A stretch of 64,000 nucleotides of DNA from Pseudacidovorax intermedius (lineage in GTDB: Bacteria > Pseudomonadota > Gammaproteobacteria > Burkholderiales > Burkholderiaceae_C), in contig NZ_LDSL01000052.1 of assembly GCF_001476815.1 (NCBI RefSeq), forward strand, positions 1-64,000, written 5' to 3'. The translations under genes and the position numbers were made by a program. A model generated the notes under the pieces. That model was not told the origin of the DNA and did no database searches. It worked only from the letters and a program-made list of their open reading frames with translations. Shown here in pieces: positions 37,635-47,115 of the stretch. Position 1 is the first letter of the stretch, and each line of letters begins with the position of its first letter.

Positions 37635-39404
37635 TCAGGCCGCGGCCACCACCACCTTCTTCTTGAAGGCGCCCAGCGCCAGCGCCGTCACCACGCTGCC
37701 GACCAGGATGGCCAGCGCATAGAGGATGACGTGGTTGACCGCATTCGGAATGGCCAGCACGAACACGCCGCCGTGCGGCGCCTGCAGGGCGATGCCCCAC
37801 ATCATCGACAGCGCGCCGGCGGTGGCCGAGCCCAGCATGCAGGCCGGGATCACGCGCAGCGGATCGCGCGCCACGTAGGGAATCGCGCCTTCCGTGATGA
37901 AGGCCAGGCCCAGCACGGCGGCGGCCTTGCTGGCCTCGCGCTCGTCGGGCGTGAAGCGGCTGGCGAACAGGCGGCAGGCCAGCGCGATGCCCAGCGGCGG
38001 CACCATGCCGGCGGCCATGGCCGCGGCCATCGGCGTCGCGACGCCCGAGGCGATCAGCGTGGTGGAGAACACATAGGCCGCCTTGTTGATCGGCCCGCCC
38101 ATGTCGGCCGCCATCATGGCGCCCAGCGTGATGCCCAGCAGCACGGCGCTGCTGGTCTGCATGCCCTTGAGCCACTCGGTCAGCGCCGCCATGATGGCCG
38201 CCACCGGCTGCCCGATGACCAGCATCATCGCCACGCCGGTGATGGCCGCGCCCAGCAGCGGCAGGATCAGCACCGGCTTCAGCCCCTCCAGCCCGCGCGG
38301 CAGGCGGATCCAGCGGTTGAGCGCGTTGACCGAATAGCCGGCGATGAAGCCGGCCGCGATGCCGCCGAGGAAGCCGGCGCCGACGGTGCCGGCCAGCAGG
38401 CCGCCGATCATGCCGGGCGCGATGCCGGGCCGGTCGGCGATGGAGAAGGCGATGTAGCCAGCCAGCGCCGGCACCATCAGCGCGAAGCCGCCCTTGGCGC
38501 CGATCTGGAACAGCGTCCAGCCCAGCGTGCCCTTGTGCGCGTCGTCGTAGACGTAGATGCCGCCCAGCGCGAAGGCCAGCGCGATCAGCAGGCCGCCCGC
38601 CACCACGAAGGGCAGCATGAAGGAGACGCCGGTCATCAGGTGCTTGTAGGGGCCGGTGGCCGCGACCTTGGCCGCGGGCTTGGCACCGGCCGCGCCCGGG
38701 GCGGCGGCGGAAGCGCCCTCCCCGCCCCACACGGCCGCCTCGGCCTGCGCCTTGGCGATCAGGCCCGGCGCATCGTGGATCGCCGCCTTGGTGCCCGAGG
38801 AATGCAGGCGCTTGCCGGCGAAGCGGCTGCGGTCCACCTGGGTGTCGGCGGCGATCAGCACCAGGTCGGCCTCGGCGATGGTGTCGGCCCCCAGCGTGTT
38901 CTGCGCGCCCACGGAGCCCTGCGTCTCCACCTGGATCTGGTGGCCCAGGGCCTTGGCGCCCTGCTCCAGCGCCTCGGCGGCCATGAAGGTGTGGGCCACG
39001 CCGGTGGGGCAGGAGGTGATGGCGACGATCTTCAGCGGCCGGCTGGCGGCGGCGGCCACCGGCGCCGCGGCGGCGGGGGCAGGCACCGGCGCGCCGGCCA
39101 GGGCCAGCGCCTGGCGCAGCACGGCACCGGCATCGCGGAACACGGCGTCGGGCGCCACGTCCAGCACGCGGCCGGCTGGCAGCGCGCTGCGGTCCACGGC
39201 GGCACCGGCGTCGGCGGCCACGATGACGGCCGAGGCCTGGGCGAGTTCGGCGGGCGAGAGCTTGCCCTGGATGCCGAGCGAACTCTGGACCTGCAGCTTC
39301 AGGTCGTGCCCGAGCTGGCGGGCGGCGTCGGCCAGCACCTCGCCCAGCATGAAGCTGTGGGCGGGGCCGGCCTGGCTGGCGGCGATGGCAATGAGTGAGG
39401 CCAT
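37635..39404 (-). CDS. fruA: Fructose PTS EIIBC component
   Basis: Membrane transporter of 589 aa that imports fructose as fructose 1-phosphate. Order: a degenerate EIIB-like domain (1-100), a functional EIIB domain with phosphorylated Cys132 in [13 protein letters not shown], a linker, and the EIIC channel (about 265-580) with [19 protein letters not shown]. In the first EIIB copy the phosphocysteine is Ser10 ([12 protein letters not shown]), so it is inactive, as in E. coli FruA's B' domain. ATG at 39404 chosen after a TCTCC-like site. Last gene of the operon. Confidence 0.93.
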   Translation of the reverse strand: MASLIAIAASQAGPAHSFMLGEVLADAARQLGHDLKLQVQSSLGIQGKLSPAELAQASAVIVAADAGAAVDRSALPAGRVLDVAPDAVFRDAGAVLRQALALAGAPVPAPAAAAPVAAAASRPLKIVAITSCPTGVAHTFMAAEALEQGAKALGHQIQVETQGSVGAQNTLGADTIAEADLVLIAADTQVDRSRFAGKRLHSSGTKAAIHDAPGLIAKAQAEAAVWGGEGASAAAPGAAGAKPAAKVAATGPYKHLMTGVSFMLPFVVAGGLLIALAFALGGIYVYDDAHKGTLGWTLFQIGAKGGFALMVPALAGYIAFSIADRPGIAPGMIGGLLAGTVGAGFLGGIAAGFIAGYSVNALNRWIRLPRGLEGLKPVLILPLLGAAITGVAMMLVIGQPVAAIMAALTEWLKGMQTSSAVLLGITLGAMMAADMGGPINKAAYVFSTTLIASGVATPMAAAMAAGMVPPLGIALACRLFASRFTPDEREASKAAAVLGLAFITEGAIPYVARDPLRVIPACMLGSATAGALSMMWGIALQAPHGGVFVLAIPNAVNHVILYALAILVGSVVTALALGAFKKKVVVAAA

Positions 39405-39498
39405 GGTGTCTCCTGGCGGGGTCCTGAGGATGGGTGACAGAAAAGAGAAACTTGGAAGCAGGGCTGGACTTGCGCGCGCACGCGGCCCGGCACTTCGG

Positions 39499-40467
39499 TC
39501 AGAGCGGCTGCAGCACGATGCGCGCGGCCAGCGCCTCGATCTCGGCCCGCGGCGGCAGCCCAGGTGCGATGCGCTGGATGCGGGCGGCGGCGCAGGCCAT
39601 GCCGAAGACGGCGGCCTCGGGGAACACGCGACCTTCGACCAGCGCCGCCAGCGTGCCGGCCACCAGTGCATCGCCGGCGCCGACGGTGGTGGCCACCGGT
39701 ACACGCGGCGGCAGGGCCAGCCAGCAGCCGCCCTCGCCCGCGATGACGGCGCCGTCGCCGCCCAGCGAGACGACCACGTGGCCAATGCCGCGCGCACGCA
39801 GCGCCAGCGCGGCTTGGGCCACTTCGGCCGTGCCGGATAGCGGCTGGCCGACCAGCTCTTCCAGCTCGGCGCGGTTGGGCTTGAGGAAGTCGGGCGCCGC
39901 CGGCAGCCGGTCGAGCAGCTGGGCCAGCACCTTGCCGCCGGTGTCCACCATCAGCCGGGCGCCGCGGGCGCGCAGCGCCGCGGCCAGGCGCAGCAGGCTG
40001 TCCACGCCCACACCGGGCGGCAGGCTGCCGGCCAGGGTGCACCAGGTGCCTTCGGCCACCAGCGGTTCGAGGCGCGCCAGCAGCGCGGCCTCGGCCTGCG
40101 CGGTCGATTCGGCGTCGAAGGCGATGCCGGCCAGGTTGATGTCGGTGCTGTCGCCCCGCTCGGCGTCGGCCAGCTTGATGTTGGTGCGGGTGCGGCCCGG
40201 CACGCGCACCATGGCGTCGGCGATGCCGCGCTCGGCGAAGGCGCGCTCGAACAGCTGCGGGTTCTGGTCGCCCAGCCAGCCCGAGGCCGCCGTGCGCAGG
40301 CCCAGCGCCGCGGCGACGGCCGCCACGCCGATGCCCTTGCCGCCGGCCTCGAACTGCTCGGCGCGCGCGCGGTGCACGGCGCCGGGCACCAGCGCATCGA
40401 GCGAGACGGTGTGGTCAATGGCCGGGTTGGGCGTGACCGTGATCAGCTGCATGGCGGCGGCCGTCAT
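39499..40467 (-). CDS. fruK: 1-phosphofructokinase
   Basis: PfkB-family kinase of 322 aa phosphorylating fructose 1-phosphate to the 1,6-bisphosphate. N-terminal [16 protein letters not shown], mid-domain [11 protein letters not shown], and C-terminal [17 protein letters not shown] with the catalytic Asp in GAGD are all present. Start: ATG at 40467 overlaps the upstream PTS gene stop (ATGA); an internal Met five codons later would equal many homologues, so the exact start is open. Middle gene of the operon. Confidence 0.92.
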   Translation of the reverse strand: MTAAAMQLITVTPNPAIDHTVSLDALVPGAVHRARAEQFEAGGKGIGVAAVAAALGLRTAASGWLGDQNPQLFERAFAERGIADAMVRVPGRTRTNIKLADAERGDSTDINLAGIAFDAESTAQAEAALLARLEPLVAEGTWCTLAGSLPPGVGVDSLLRLAAALRARGARLMVDTGGKVLAQLLDRLPAAPDFLKPNRAELEELVGQPLSGTAEVAQAALALRARGIGHVVVSLGGDGAVIAGEGGCWLALPPRVPVATTVGAGDALVAGTLAALVEGRVFPEAAVFGMACAAARIQRIAPGLPPRAEIEALAARIVLQPL

Positions 40468-43019
40468 GCCGCCACCTCGTCGCCGGCCGGCGCGGTGTCG
40501 CGCAGCTGGGCGGCCAGGGCGCGCACGGCGTCGCCGTCGTCCATGTCCAGCGCGGCCTTGGCCAGCGCCTGCAGCTCGGCCAGGCTGTGGCGGCGCAGCA
40601 GGGCCTTGACGCCGGCGATGTCGCCCACGCTCATGCTCAGTTCCTGCACGCCCAGGCCGGCCAGCAGGGCGGCGCCCAGCGGTTCGCCGGCCAGGCCGCC
40701 GCACACGCCGACCCAGCGGCCGTGGCGGCGCGCACCGTCGACGGTCTGCGCGACGAGACGCAGCACGGCCGGATGCAGGCTGTCGGCCATGGTGGCCAGC
40801 TGCGGATGCTGGCGGTCCACCGCCAGCGCGTACTGCGTCAGGTCGTTGGTGCCGATGGAGAAGAAGTCCACGTGCGCCGCCAGGCGGTCGGCCATCATGG
40901 CCGCCGAGGGCACCTCGATCATGATGCCCACCGGAATGCGCCGGCCGCCCTGCTCGGGCGCCAGGCCCAGCGACTGCTGCACCTCGGCCAGGCGTTCGCG
41001 CAGGCGGCGCACCTCGTCGAGGGTGCTGATCATGGGGAACATCAGCGACAGCGGCCCTTCCTGCGCGGCGCGCACCAGGGCGCGCAGCTGGGGCAGCATC
41101 AGGTCGTCGCGGGCCAGGCACAGGCGGGCGCCGCGCAGGCCGAGGAAGGGGTTCTCCTCCACCGGCAGGTCGAGGTGCGGCACCTGCTTGTCGCCGCCGA
41201 TGTCCAGCGTGCGCACGATCAGCGGCCGGCCGCCCAGGGCGCGCACCATGTCGCGGTAGACGACGAACTGCTCCTCCTCGTCGGGCACGTGGTCGCGCTC
41301 CAGGAAGAGGAATTCGGTGCGCATCAGGCCCACGCTTTCGGCGCCCTGATCCAGCGCCTTGGCCACCTGTTCGGGCTTGTTGACGTTGGCGGCGATCTCC
41401 AGGCCGTGGCCGTCCAGCGTCGTCACGGGCTGCAGGCGACTGCGGGCCTCCTCGGCCTGGCGGCGGGCCAGGCGGTCGATCATGGCCTGGGCCTGGGCCA
41501 GCGCCTCGTCGCTGGGGCCGATGTGCAGCTGGCCGCGGTAGCCGTCGAGGATGGCGCGCTCGCCGCTGCGGGCCGCCAGCACGGCCGGGCCGGCGGCCAC
41601 GACGGCCGGCAGGCCCAGGGCGCGCGCCAGGATGGCGGTGTGCGCCGTCGGGCCACCGCGGGCGGTGCAGAAGCCCTTGACGCGCTGCACGTCGATCTGC
41701 GCCGTGACCGAGGGCGACAGGTCGTCGGCCAGCAGCAGGCTGTCGGCGGGCCAGCGGGACGGGTCCTGCGCGGCACCGGCATCACCCACCAGCAGGCGCA
41801 GCACGCGGTCGCCCACGTCCTGCAGGTCGGCGGCGCGGGCGGCCAGCACCGGATCGGCCACGGCGCGCTGGGCCGCCACGTGGCCGGCCAGCGCATGGCG
41901 CCAGGACCAGGCGGCGCCGTGGCCCTGCACCACCAGCCGCGTGGCGTCGCGCAGCAGTTCGGGATGGGCCAGGATCTGGCGGTGCGCCTCGAAGATGCCG
42001 GCCTGCTCGGCGGCGTTCTTGCGGCGGGCGCCGTCGGCCAGGTCGATCAGCTCGGCCTCGGCGGCGGCCAGCGCCGCGTCGAGGGCCGCGGCGGCGGCGG
42101 CCACGCCCTGGGCGGGCTGGTCGGCCACCTCGAGCGCGGGCGCCTCGGCCATCACCAGGGTGCCGATCACCAGGCCCGGGCTGGCGGCGATGCCGCCGAT
42201 GTGCTGGCGCGCCTCGGGCGCCCAGCCGGCCAGTTCGCGGCCCAGGCCATGGGCCTGCTTCGCGCGCGCGGCGGCCTGCTCGGCCTGGCGCTGCTCGTCC
42301 TGCGCCAGCCGCACGATCACGTCCTTGAGGGCGGCCAGCGCCTGCTGGGCGTCCGGGCCGGCGGCCGAGATGCGCAGGCGCGCGCCGCGGCCCGCGCCCA
42401 GGCCCAGCAGCGCGGGCATGCTGCGCGCGTCGGCCACGGTGTCGCCGTGGCGCACCCGCAGCTCGGCCAGGAAGCGCGAGGCCACCTGGGCCCACTGCGT
42501 GGCGGGTCGGGCGTGCAGGCCGTTGGGATAGTCGAGCACCACGTCCTGCGCCATCGGCAGGTCCTCGGGCACGGCGGTGGCGACGGGCGCCGCACCGTCG
42601 CGAGTGAGCGCGGCGACGATCTGGTCGGCATCGGTGGTGGCGGCCAGCGCTTCCAGCCGCTGGCCGTCGGCCATCAGGCGCGTCAGGCGGCGCAGCACGG
42701 CGATGTGCTGGTCGGAGGCGGCGGCCACGGCCACCACCAGCGTCACGCGGTGGTCGGGTGCGTCCCAGGCGACGCCGCCCGGCACCTGCACCACCGCCAG
42801 GCCGGTGCGGCGCACCAGGCCCTTGTCTTCCACCATGCCATGCGGCACGGCCAGGCCGCGGCCCATGTAGGTGGTGGCGACCTGCTCGCGCCGCAGCAGG
42901 CTGTCGGCATAGGCGGGGTCGCAGAAGCCGGCCTGGACCAGCAGCGCGCCGGCAGCGCGAATGGCGCCCTCACGGTCGGCGACCGTGGCGGCGAGTTGGA
43001 CTTGCACGGGTAGATCCAT
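40464..43019 (-). CDS. fruB: Multiphosphoryl transfer protein (EIIA-HPr-EI fusion)
   Basis: 851-aa fusion carrying the soluble phosphorelay for fructose. EIIA-Fru (1-145) with His60 in AVPHGMVE; HPr (about 155-245) with His169 in NGLHARPAT; and Enzyme I (about 272-851) with His460 in TARGGPTAHTAILARALG, RTEFLFLERD and C-terminal CGGLAGEP. PEP phosphorylates EI, passing through HPr and EIIA to FruA. Having all three in one chain makes the system self-contained. First gene of the operon, starting ATG 43019 beside two FruR-like operators. Confidence 0.94.
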   Translation of the reverse strand: MDLPVQVQLAATVADREGAIRAAGALLVQAGFCDPAYADSLLRREQVATTYMGRGLAVPHGMVEDKGLVRRTGLAVVQVPGGVAWDAPDHRVTLVVAVAAASDQHIAVLRRLTRLMADGQRLEALAATTDADQIVAALTRDGAAPVATAVPEDLPMAQDVVLDYPNGLHARPATQWAQVASRFLAELRVRHGDTVADARSMPALLGLGAGRGARLRISAAGPDAQQALAALKDVIVRLAQDEQRQAEQAAARAKQAHGLGRELAGWAPEARQHIGGIAASPGLVIGTLVMAEAPALEVADQPAQGVAAAAAALDAALAAAEAELIDLADGARRKNAAEQAGIFEAHRQILAHPELLRDATRLVVQGHGAAWSWRHALAGHVAAQRAVADPVLAARAADLQDVGDRVLRLLVGDAGAAQDPSRWPADSLLLADDLSPSVTAQIDVQRVKGFCTARGGPTAHTAILARALGLPAVVAAGPAVLAARSGERAILDGYRGQLHIGPSDEALAQAQAMIDRLARRQAEEARSRLQPVTTLDGHGLEIAANVNKPEQVAKALDQGAESVGLMRTEFLFLERDHVPDEEEQFVVYRDMVRALGGRPLIVRTLDIGGDKQVPHLDLPVEENPFLGLRGARLCLARDDLMLPQLRALVRAAQEGPLSLMFPMISTLDEVRRLRERLAEVQQSLGLAPEQGGRRIPVGIMIEVPSAAMMADRLAAHVDFFSIGTNDLTQYALAVDRQHPQLATMADSLHPAVLRLVAQTVDGARRHGRWVGVCGGLAGEPLGAALLAGLGVQELSMSVGDIAGVKALLRRHSLAELQALAKAALDMDDGDAVRALAAQLRDTAPAGDEVAA

Positions 43020-43037
43020 ACCGTCTCCTGAAAATTT

Positions 43038-43051
43038 TGGAATCGATACCA
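43038..43051. promoter_or_regulatory. FruR-type operator 1 (near fruB)
   Basis: TGGAATCGATACCA, an imperfect palindrome around ATCGAT, 19 bases before the fruB start. Its reverse complement occurs exactly at 43183-43196. Two identical sites in an intergenic gap beside a LacI-family regulator gene are strong evidence of operators. Confidence 0.8.
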
Positions 43052-43182
43052 ATAGCGGAATTATCGAAGCGGGCCGCCCGCTGTCCACCATCCAGACCGC
43101 TTTTCCGCCTGAATCAAGGGTAAACACCGATGCCGAAACCGGGGAACCCGTCACGCCGAAGCCACGTCCGAATGCAAAATTC

Positions 43183-43196
43183 TGGTATCGATTCCA
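43183..43196. promoter_or_regulatory. FruR-type operator 2 (near fruR)
   Basis: TGGTATCGATTCCA, the exact reverse complement of operator 1. It ends nine bases before the fruR start codon, covering where a ribosome-binding site would lie, so the regulator probably represses itself and fruR transcription likely starts at or near its ATG. Confidence 0.8.
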
Positions 43197-43205
43197 GTCA
43201 GCGCC

Positions 43206-44270
43206 ATGACGCAGCCCCTGCCCCACCGCCACAGTCCCAGCATCAAGGACGTCGCCGAACGCGCCGGCGCCTCCACGACCACCGTCTCGCGGGTGCTGAG
43301 CCATCCCGAGGCGGTGCGGCCCGACCTGCGCCAGCGCGTGCAGCAGGCCATCGACGAACTGGGCTACCGGCCCAACCTGGCCGCGCGGCGGCTGCGGCAG
43401 CAGCGGGCCTCGCTGATCGGGCTGATCGTCTCGGACATCCGCAACCCCTTCTTCACCGAGATCAGCCGCGCGGTGGAAGACATCGCCTACCGCCATGGCC
43501 TGCGCCTGATCCTGTGCAACAGCGACGAAGACCCGGCCAAGGAGCAGTCCTACCTGGAGCTGATGGCGGACGAGCAGGCCAGCGGCGTGATCCTGTCGCC
43601 CACGCTGGAGTTGACGCGCCGTTTCCGCGCGGGGCAGCACCCCTTTCCGGTGGTGATGGTCGACCGGGCGCCCGAGAGCAGCACGCCCAGCGACCTGGTG
43701 CTGCTGGACAACGCGCCCGCCGCCCGCCGCCTGACCGAGCACCTGATCGCGCAGGGCTGCCGCCGCATCGCCCTGCTGGCCGGCTCGCGCAGCAGCACCG
43801 GCCGCGAGCGGCAGGCCGGCTACGAGGCCGCCATGCGCGAGGCCGGCCTTGTGCCCCAGGTGGTGGCCCTGCGCCCGCTGGCGGCCGAGGGCCAGGCGGC
43901 CGCCGCCGCACTGCTGGCCCAGGCCGAGCGCCCGGACGCGCTGCTCGCCACCAACGGTCTTCTTCTCCTGGGAGCCTGGAAGGCCGTGCGCGAGGCGGGC
44001 CTGGCCATGCCGGCAGACGTGGCCGTCGCCGGCTTCGACAACAACGACTGGACCACCCTGCCCGAACCCGCCGTCACTGTGATGGCCCAGCCCACCGCCG
44101 ACATCGGGCGCACCGCCGCCGAGCTGCTGCTGCAGCGCATGGCCGAACCCGGCCGGCCGCCGCGGCGCATCGTGCTGGAAGGCGAGCTGCTGGTGCGTGG
44201 CTCCAGCGCGTTCAGGCCGCCGGCAGCGGCGCCGGCGCGGCCGCTGCATCCAGCGGCCAGCGCGGCCTGA
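43206..44270 (+). CDS. fruR: LacI-family fructose operon regulator
   Basis: Repressor of 354 aa. The LacI-type helix-turn-helix is at residues 12-31 ([20 protein letters not shown]), the hinge helix at [10 protein letters not shown], and a periplasmic-binding-like effector domain follows ([15 protein letters not shown] onwards). Divergent from the PTS operon with two matching operators between, so it is most likely the fructose-responsive repressor, lifted by a fructose phosphate. No Shine-Dalgarno sequence precedes the ATG. Its last 59 bases overlap tsaD on the opposite strand. Confidence 0.9.
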   Translation: MTQPLPHRHSPSIKDVAERAGASTTTVSRVLSHPEAVRPDLRQRVQQAIDELGYRPNLAARRLRQQRASLIGLIVSDIRNPFFTEISRAVEDIAYRHGLRLILCNSDEDPAKEQSYLELMADEQASGVILSPTLELTRRFRAGQHPFPVVMVDRAPESSTPSDLVLLDNAPAARRLTEHLIAQGCRRIALLAGSRSSTGRERQAGYEAAMREAGLVPQVVALRPLAAEGQAAAAALLAQAERPDALLATNGLLLLGAWKAVREAGLAMPADVAVAGFDNNDWTTLPEPAVTVMAQPTADIGRTAAELLLQRMAEPGRPPRRIVLEGELLVRGSSAFRPPAAAPARPLHPAASAA

Positions 44271-45270
44271 CGTCGAAGGCGTAGTGCGCCGCCGGCTGCG
44301 ACAGGCCGGCCTGGATGCGCATGGCCGCGGCCAGGGCGATCATGGCGCCGTTGTCGGTGCACAGGGCCAGTTCCGGGTAGTGCACGCGCACCTTGCGCCG
44401 GGCGCAGGCGGCATTCAGCTGCTCGCGCAGCAGCCTGTTGGCGCCCACGCCGCCGGCCACCACCAGGCGCTTGAGCCCGGTGCGCTCCAGCGCCGCGAGC
44501 GACTTGCGCACCAGCACCTCGACGATGGCCGCCTGGGTCGAGGCCGCCAGGTCGGCCTTGCGCGCCTCCAGCTCGGTGCCCACCTTCTTCGTCTGCGTGA
44601 GCACGGCCGTCTTGAGGCCGGCGAAGGAGAAATCCAGGTCGCCGCTGTGCATCAGCGGCCGCGGCAGCTTGAAAGCCTGGGCGTCGCCGCCCTCGGCCAG
44701 CTTCGACAGCCACGGCCCGCCGGGATAGGGCAGGCCCATCAGCTTGGCGCTCTTGTCGAAGGCCTCGCCGGCGGCATCGTCGATGGTCTCGCCCAGTAGT
44801 TCGTAGCGGCCCACGCCCTCCACCCGCATCAGCTGCGTGTGGCCGCCGGACACCAGCAGCGCCACGAAGGGAAATTCCGGTGGGTCGGCGCTGAGGAAGG
44901 GCGACAGCAGGTGCCCTTCGAGGTGGTGCACGCCCAGCACCGGCTTGCCGAGCGCCGCGCCCAGGGCGCAGGCCACGCCCGCGCCCACCAGCAGCGCGCC
45001 GGCCAGGCCGGGGCCGCGGGTGAAGGCGACCACGTCGATGTCGGCGCGCGTGCAGCCGGCCTCGGTGAGCACGGCTTCGGTCAGCGGCAGCACGCGGCGG
45101 ATGTGGTCGCGGCTGGCCAGCTCGGGCACCACGCCGCCGTAGGCCTGGTGCATGGCGATCTGGCTGTGCAGGGCATGGGCCGCCAGGCGCGGCACGCGGC
45201 CGTCGGCCAGGGTCTCGACCAGGGCCACGCCCGTTTCGTCGCAGGAGGATTCGATGCCCAGGATGCGCAT
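44212..45270 (-). CDS. tsaD: tRNA N6-adenosine threonylcarbamoyltransferase TsaD
   Basis: ASKHA-fold enzyme of 352 aa that, with TsaB and TsaE, installs the t6A37 modification on tRNAs reading ANN codons. Metal ligands His116 and His120 lie in VHHLEGH; other signatures are [22 protein letters not shown] and [13 protein letters not shown]. The C-terminus runs beyond the usual end (FDVRPRWPL) into an Ala/Pro tail of about 14 residues, encoded within the overlap with fruR. Confidence 0.95.
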   Translation of the reverse strand: MRILGIESSCDETGVALVETLADGRVPRLAAHALHSQIAMHQAYGGVVPELASRDHIRRVLPLTEAVLTEAGCTRADIDVVAFTRGPGLAGALLVGAGVACALGAALGKPVLGVHHLEGHLLSPFLSADPPEFPFVALLVSGGHTQLMRVEGVGRYELLGETIDDAAGEAFDKSAKLMGLPYPGGPWLSKLAEGGDAQAFKLPRPLMHSGDLDFSFAGLKTAVLTQTKKVGTELEARKADLAASTQAAIVEVLVRKSLAALERTGLKRLVVAGGVGANRLLREQLNAACARRKVRVHYPELALCTDNGAMIALAAAMRIQAGLSQPAAHYAFDVRPRWPLDAAAAPAPLPAA

Positions 45271-45452
45271 CGCGGCAGTGTAGGCGCCGGGCCGCGGCCG
45301 GGCCGGCCGGCACCCGTCTTGTCCCTGCGGCGCGGCCGCCGGGCGGCGCAGGCGGCCATCGCAAAAAAACGTGAACGTCCCGGCCGAGGGGCATGGAATT
45401 TGCGGCATGCTCTCGCCCCCCGCCTGCCGCACATTCCCACAGTCCCCGCCCC

Positions 45453-46712
45453 ATGACGACCAGCCTCGGCTTCCTGATCGCCGCCCGCCGTTGCGAGATC
45501 GACGAGCTCGACCAGCTCGCCCGCACCAGCGAACTGGTCGGCACCATCGGCCGGCTGGTGCATGCGCTGCAGCGCGAGCGGGGCCTGACCAACGTCTTCC
45601 TGGGCTCGGGCGGCCAGCGCTTCGCCGCCGAACGCACCGCACAGGCCGCCGAGAGCGGCCGCGAAGAGGCCCGGGTGCGCGCCGCCCTCGACCCGCTGCT
45701 GGGCGATTCGCGCCGGCTGGCCGGCGGCGCGCGGCTCTTTCCGCGCGTCGCCTACGTGCTGCAGGGCCTGGACGCCCTGCCCGCCCTGCGCACGCGCATC
45801 GAGGCCCTGGCCGTCGGCCCCGACCTGGCGACCGCTGCCTTCGTGAAGCTGATCGCCGGCCTGCTGGCCGTGGTCTTCGAGGCCGCCGACGGCGCCACCG
45901 ATCCCGACATCTCGCGCTGGCTGGTGGCCATGTTCAATTTCATGCAGGGCAAGGAATTCGCCGGCCAGGAGCGCGCCTTCGGCGCCGCCGCCTTCCTGCG
46001 CGGCGGCAACGACGACGCCCAGCGCCAGCAGTGGCTGCACCTGATCGAATCGCAGGAGCGTTGCTTCGGCCTGTTCTGCGAGTTCAGCGACGAGTCCCTG
46101 CGCAGCCAGTGGCAGGCCAGCCAGGCGCCGGCCCAGCTGGCCGAACTGGAGCGGCTGCGCCGCATCGGCTGCACCTCGCCGGCCGGCACGGTGCTGGACG
46201 CGAACCTGGGCCCGCAGTGGTTCGAGGGCTGCACCCGGCGCATCGACGCCATGCAGGCCATCGAAGACGGCCTGGCGCGCGAGCTGCGCGCCCTGTGCGG
46301 CCGCAAGATCGAGCAGGCCCGCGCCGAGCTGCAGCGCTACGAGGCGCTGCAGGCCCAGGCCGTGACGCCGGGCGACTTCTTCGCCGAGCCCGCCGCCGAC
46401 GCGGCCGAGGCACCGGGCACCGGCTACGGCCGCAACCTGGAGCGCTCGGTGCTGCAGATGGTGCAGGAGCAGTCGCGCCGCCTGCAGGCCATGAGCGACG
46501 AGTTGCAGACGGTGCGCGCCTCGCTCAACGAGCGCAAGGTGGTCGAGCGCGCCAAGGGCCTGCTGATGGCCCATCGCAAGCTCAGCGAGGAAGAGGCGCA
46601 CAAGATGCTGCGCCAGACCGCCATGAACCAGAACCGCCGCCTGGTGGACGTGGCCGAGTCGGTGCTGGCCATGGCCGACTTCCTGCCGCTGGGCGGCAAC
46701 GCCCCGCGCTGA
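45453..46712 (+). CDS. nasR: NasR-like nitrate-sensing NIT-ANTAR antiterminator
   Basis: RNA-binding regulator of 419 aa. An N-terminal NIT (nitrate-sensing) helical domain includes [20 protein letters not shown], and a C-terminal ANTAR domain (about 345-415) reads [20 protein letters not shown] then [20 protein letters not shown]. In Klebsiella NasR binds nitrate and then leader RNA of nasF, preventing termination. The downstream leader here has matching hairpins and a terminator. ATG at 45453 chosen by where homology begins; an ATG 20 codons earlier follows GAGGG too closely. Confidence 0.92.
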   Translation: MTTSLGFLIAARRCEIDELDQLARTSELVGTIGRLVHALQRERGLTNVFLGSGGQRFAAERTAQAAESGREEARVRAALDPLLGDSRRLAGGARLFPRVAYVLQGLDALPALRTRIEALAVGPDLATAAFVKLIAGLLAVVFEAADGATDPDISRWLVAMFNFMQGKEFAGQERAFGAAAFLRGGNDDAQRQQWLHLIESQERCFGLFCEFSDESLRSQWQASQAPAQLAELERLRRIGCTSPAGTVLDANLGPQWFEGCTRRIDAMQAIEDGLARELRALCGRKIEQARAELQRYEALQAQAVTPGDFFAEPAADAAEAPGTGYGRNLERSVLQMVQEQSRRLQAMSDELQTVRASLNERKVVERAKGLLMAHRKLSEEEAHKMLRQTAMNQNRRLVDVAESVLAMADFLPLGGNAPR

Positions 46713-46758
46713 ACCGTCGCCGCCGGCGACGCGGCCCCCACGCCGACGCACGCGCCGA

Positions 46759-46774
46759 TGCTGCTTTTGGTGCA
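46759..46774 (+). promoter_or_regulatory. Possible second NtrC half-site
   Basis: TTGGTGCA here matches the right half of the NtrC consensus exactly; the left half (TGC) is one base out of register. Its centre is 33 bases, about three helical turns, from the better site at 46791-46807. Tandem sites spaced this way occur upstream of glnA in enterobacteria. Weak on its own. Confidence 0.35.
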
Positions 46775-46790
46775 CAGCAGCAATGCGCAG

Positions 46791-46807
46791 TGCACGTCCA
46801 TGGCGCA
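46791..46807 (+). promoter_or_regulatory. Candidate NtrC enhancer site
   Basis: TGCAC-N7-GCGCA matches the NtrC consensus TGCACC-N5-GGTGCA with few changes. It lies about 110-130 bases upstream of the sigma-54 promoter's -24 element, the usual distance for an enhancer. This makes nitrogen-limitation activation likely. Confidence 0.6.
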
Positions 46808-46907
46808 TACGGGACGCGCGGACACCGCTGCGGCAGTGGGCCCAGCGCGCGGCTTCCGGCTGTTTCCCCTCTGACAGATCACATCCGGCCGCCCCTCGCG
46901 CTCTCCC

Positions 46908-46922
46908 TGGCACACCGCTTGC
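46908..46922 (+). promoter_or_regulatory. Sigma-54 promoter of the nas operon
   Basis: TGGCAC-N5-TTGC (46908-46913 and 46919-46922), an exact match to the -24/-12 consensus. Transcription should start near 46934, giving a leader of about 182 bases before nasF. K. oxytoca nasF is likewise sigma-54/NtrC-dependent. Confidence 0.85.
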
Positions 46923-46933
46923 GTACTCCTGCG

Positions 46934-46993
46934 CACAGACCGGAAACGGTCGTCCGGCAGGCGGCGCCCAAAGGCGGGCACGGCAGGCCGGAC
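46934..46993 (+). promoter_or_regulatory. ANTAR-type leader hairpins
   Basis: Two hairpins follow the predicted start. The first (46938-46951) is GACCG/CGGTC with a GAAA tetraloop. The second (46952-46993) has an outer stem GTCCGGC/GCCGGAC and an inner stem GCCC/GGGC closing a six-base loop AAAGGC (46970-46975), which has the A1 and G4 expected of ANTAR-recognised loops. Only the second fits the consensus fully; the first does not. Confidence 0.65.
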
Positions 46994-47000
46994 TCAGGAC

Positions 47001-47080
47001 AAAGGCGTCCTCACCCGCTGGCCCCATGGCATGCACCGCATGCGATGGGGCCGGCGCGGCGAGGACGCCTTTTTTGTTTT
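47001..47080 (+). terminator. Long intrinsic terminator in the nas leader
   Basis: AAAGGCGTCCTC (47001-47012) pairs with GAGGACGCCTTT (47061-47072); inside it GGCCCCAT/ATGGGGCC (47020-47027 with 47045-47052) and GCATGC/GCATGC extend the structure. T-rich sequence follows (47070-47080). It stands 36 bases before the nasF start, so read-through is required for expression: the target of NasR antitermination. Confidence 0.9.
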
Positions 47081-47115
47081 TCATTTCCCTGCCATTCCTG
47101 CCCTGGAGTCCGCCC

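Noticed and set aside
40587-43013. An 808-codon open frame antisense to the PTS fusion gene
   Set aside because: Composition is Gly/Ala/His/Gln low complexity with no domain; shadow.
46784-47115. Extension of nasF to an ATG about 330 bases upstream
   Set aside because: The frame is open through the promoter, leader hairpins and terminator, which argues against translation there; the Tat signal starts at the chosen ATG.
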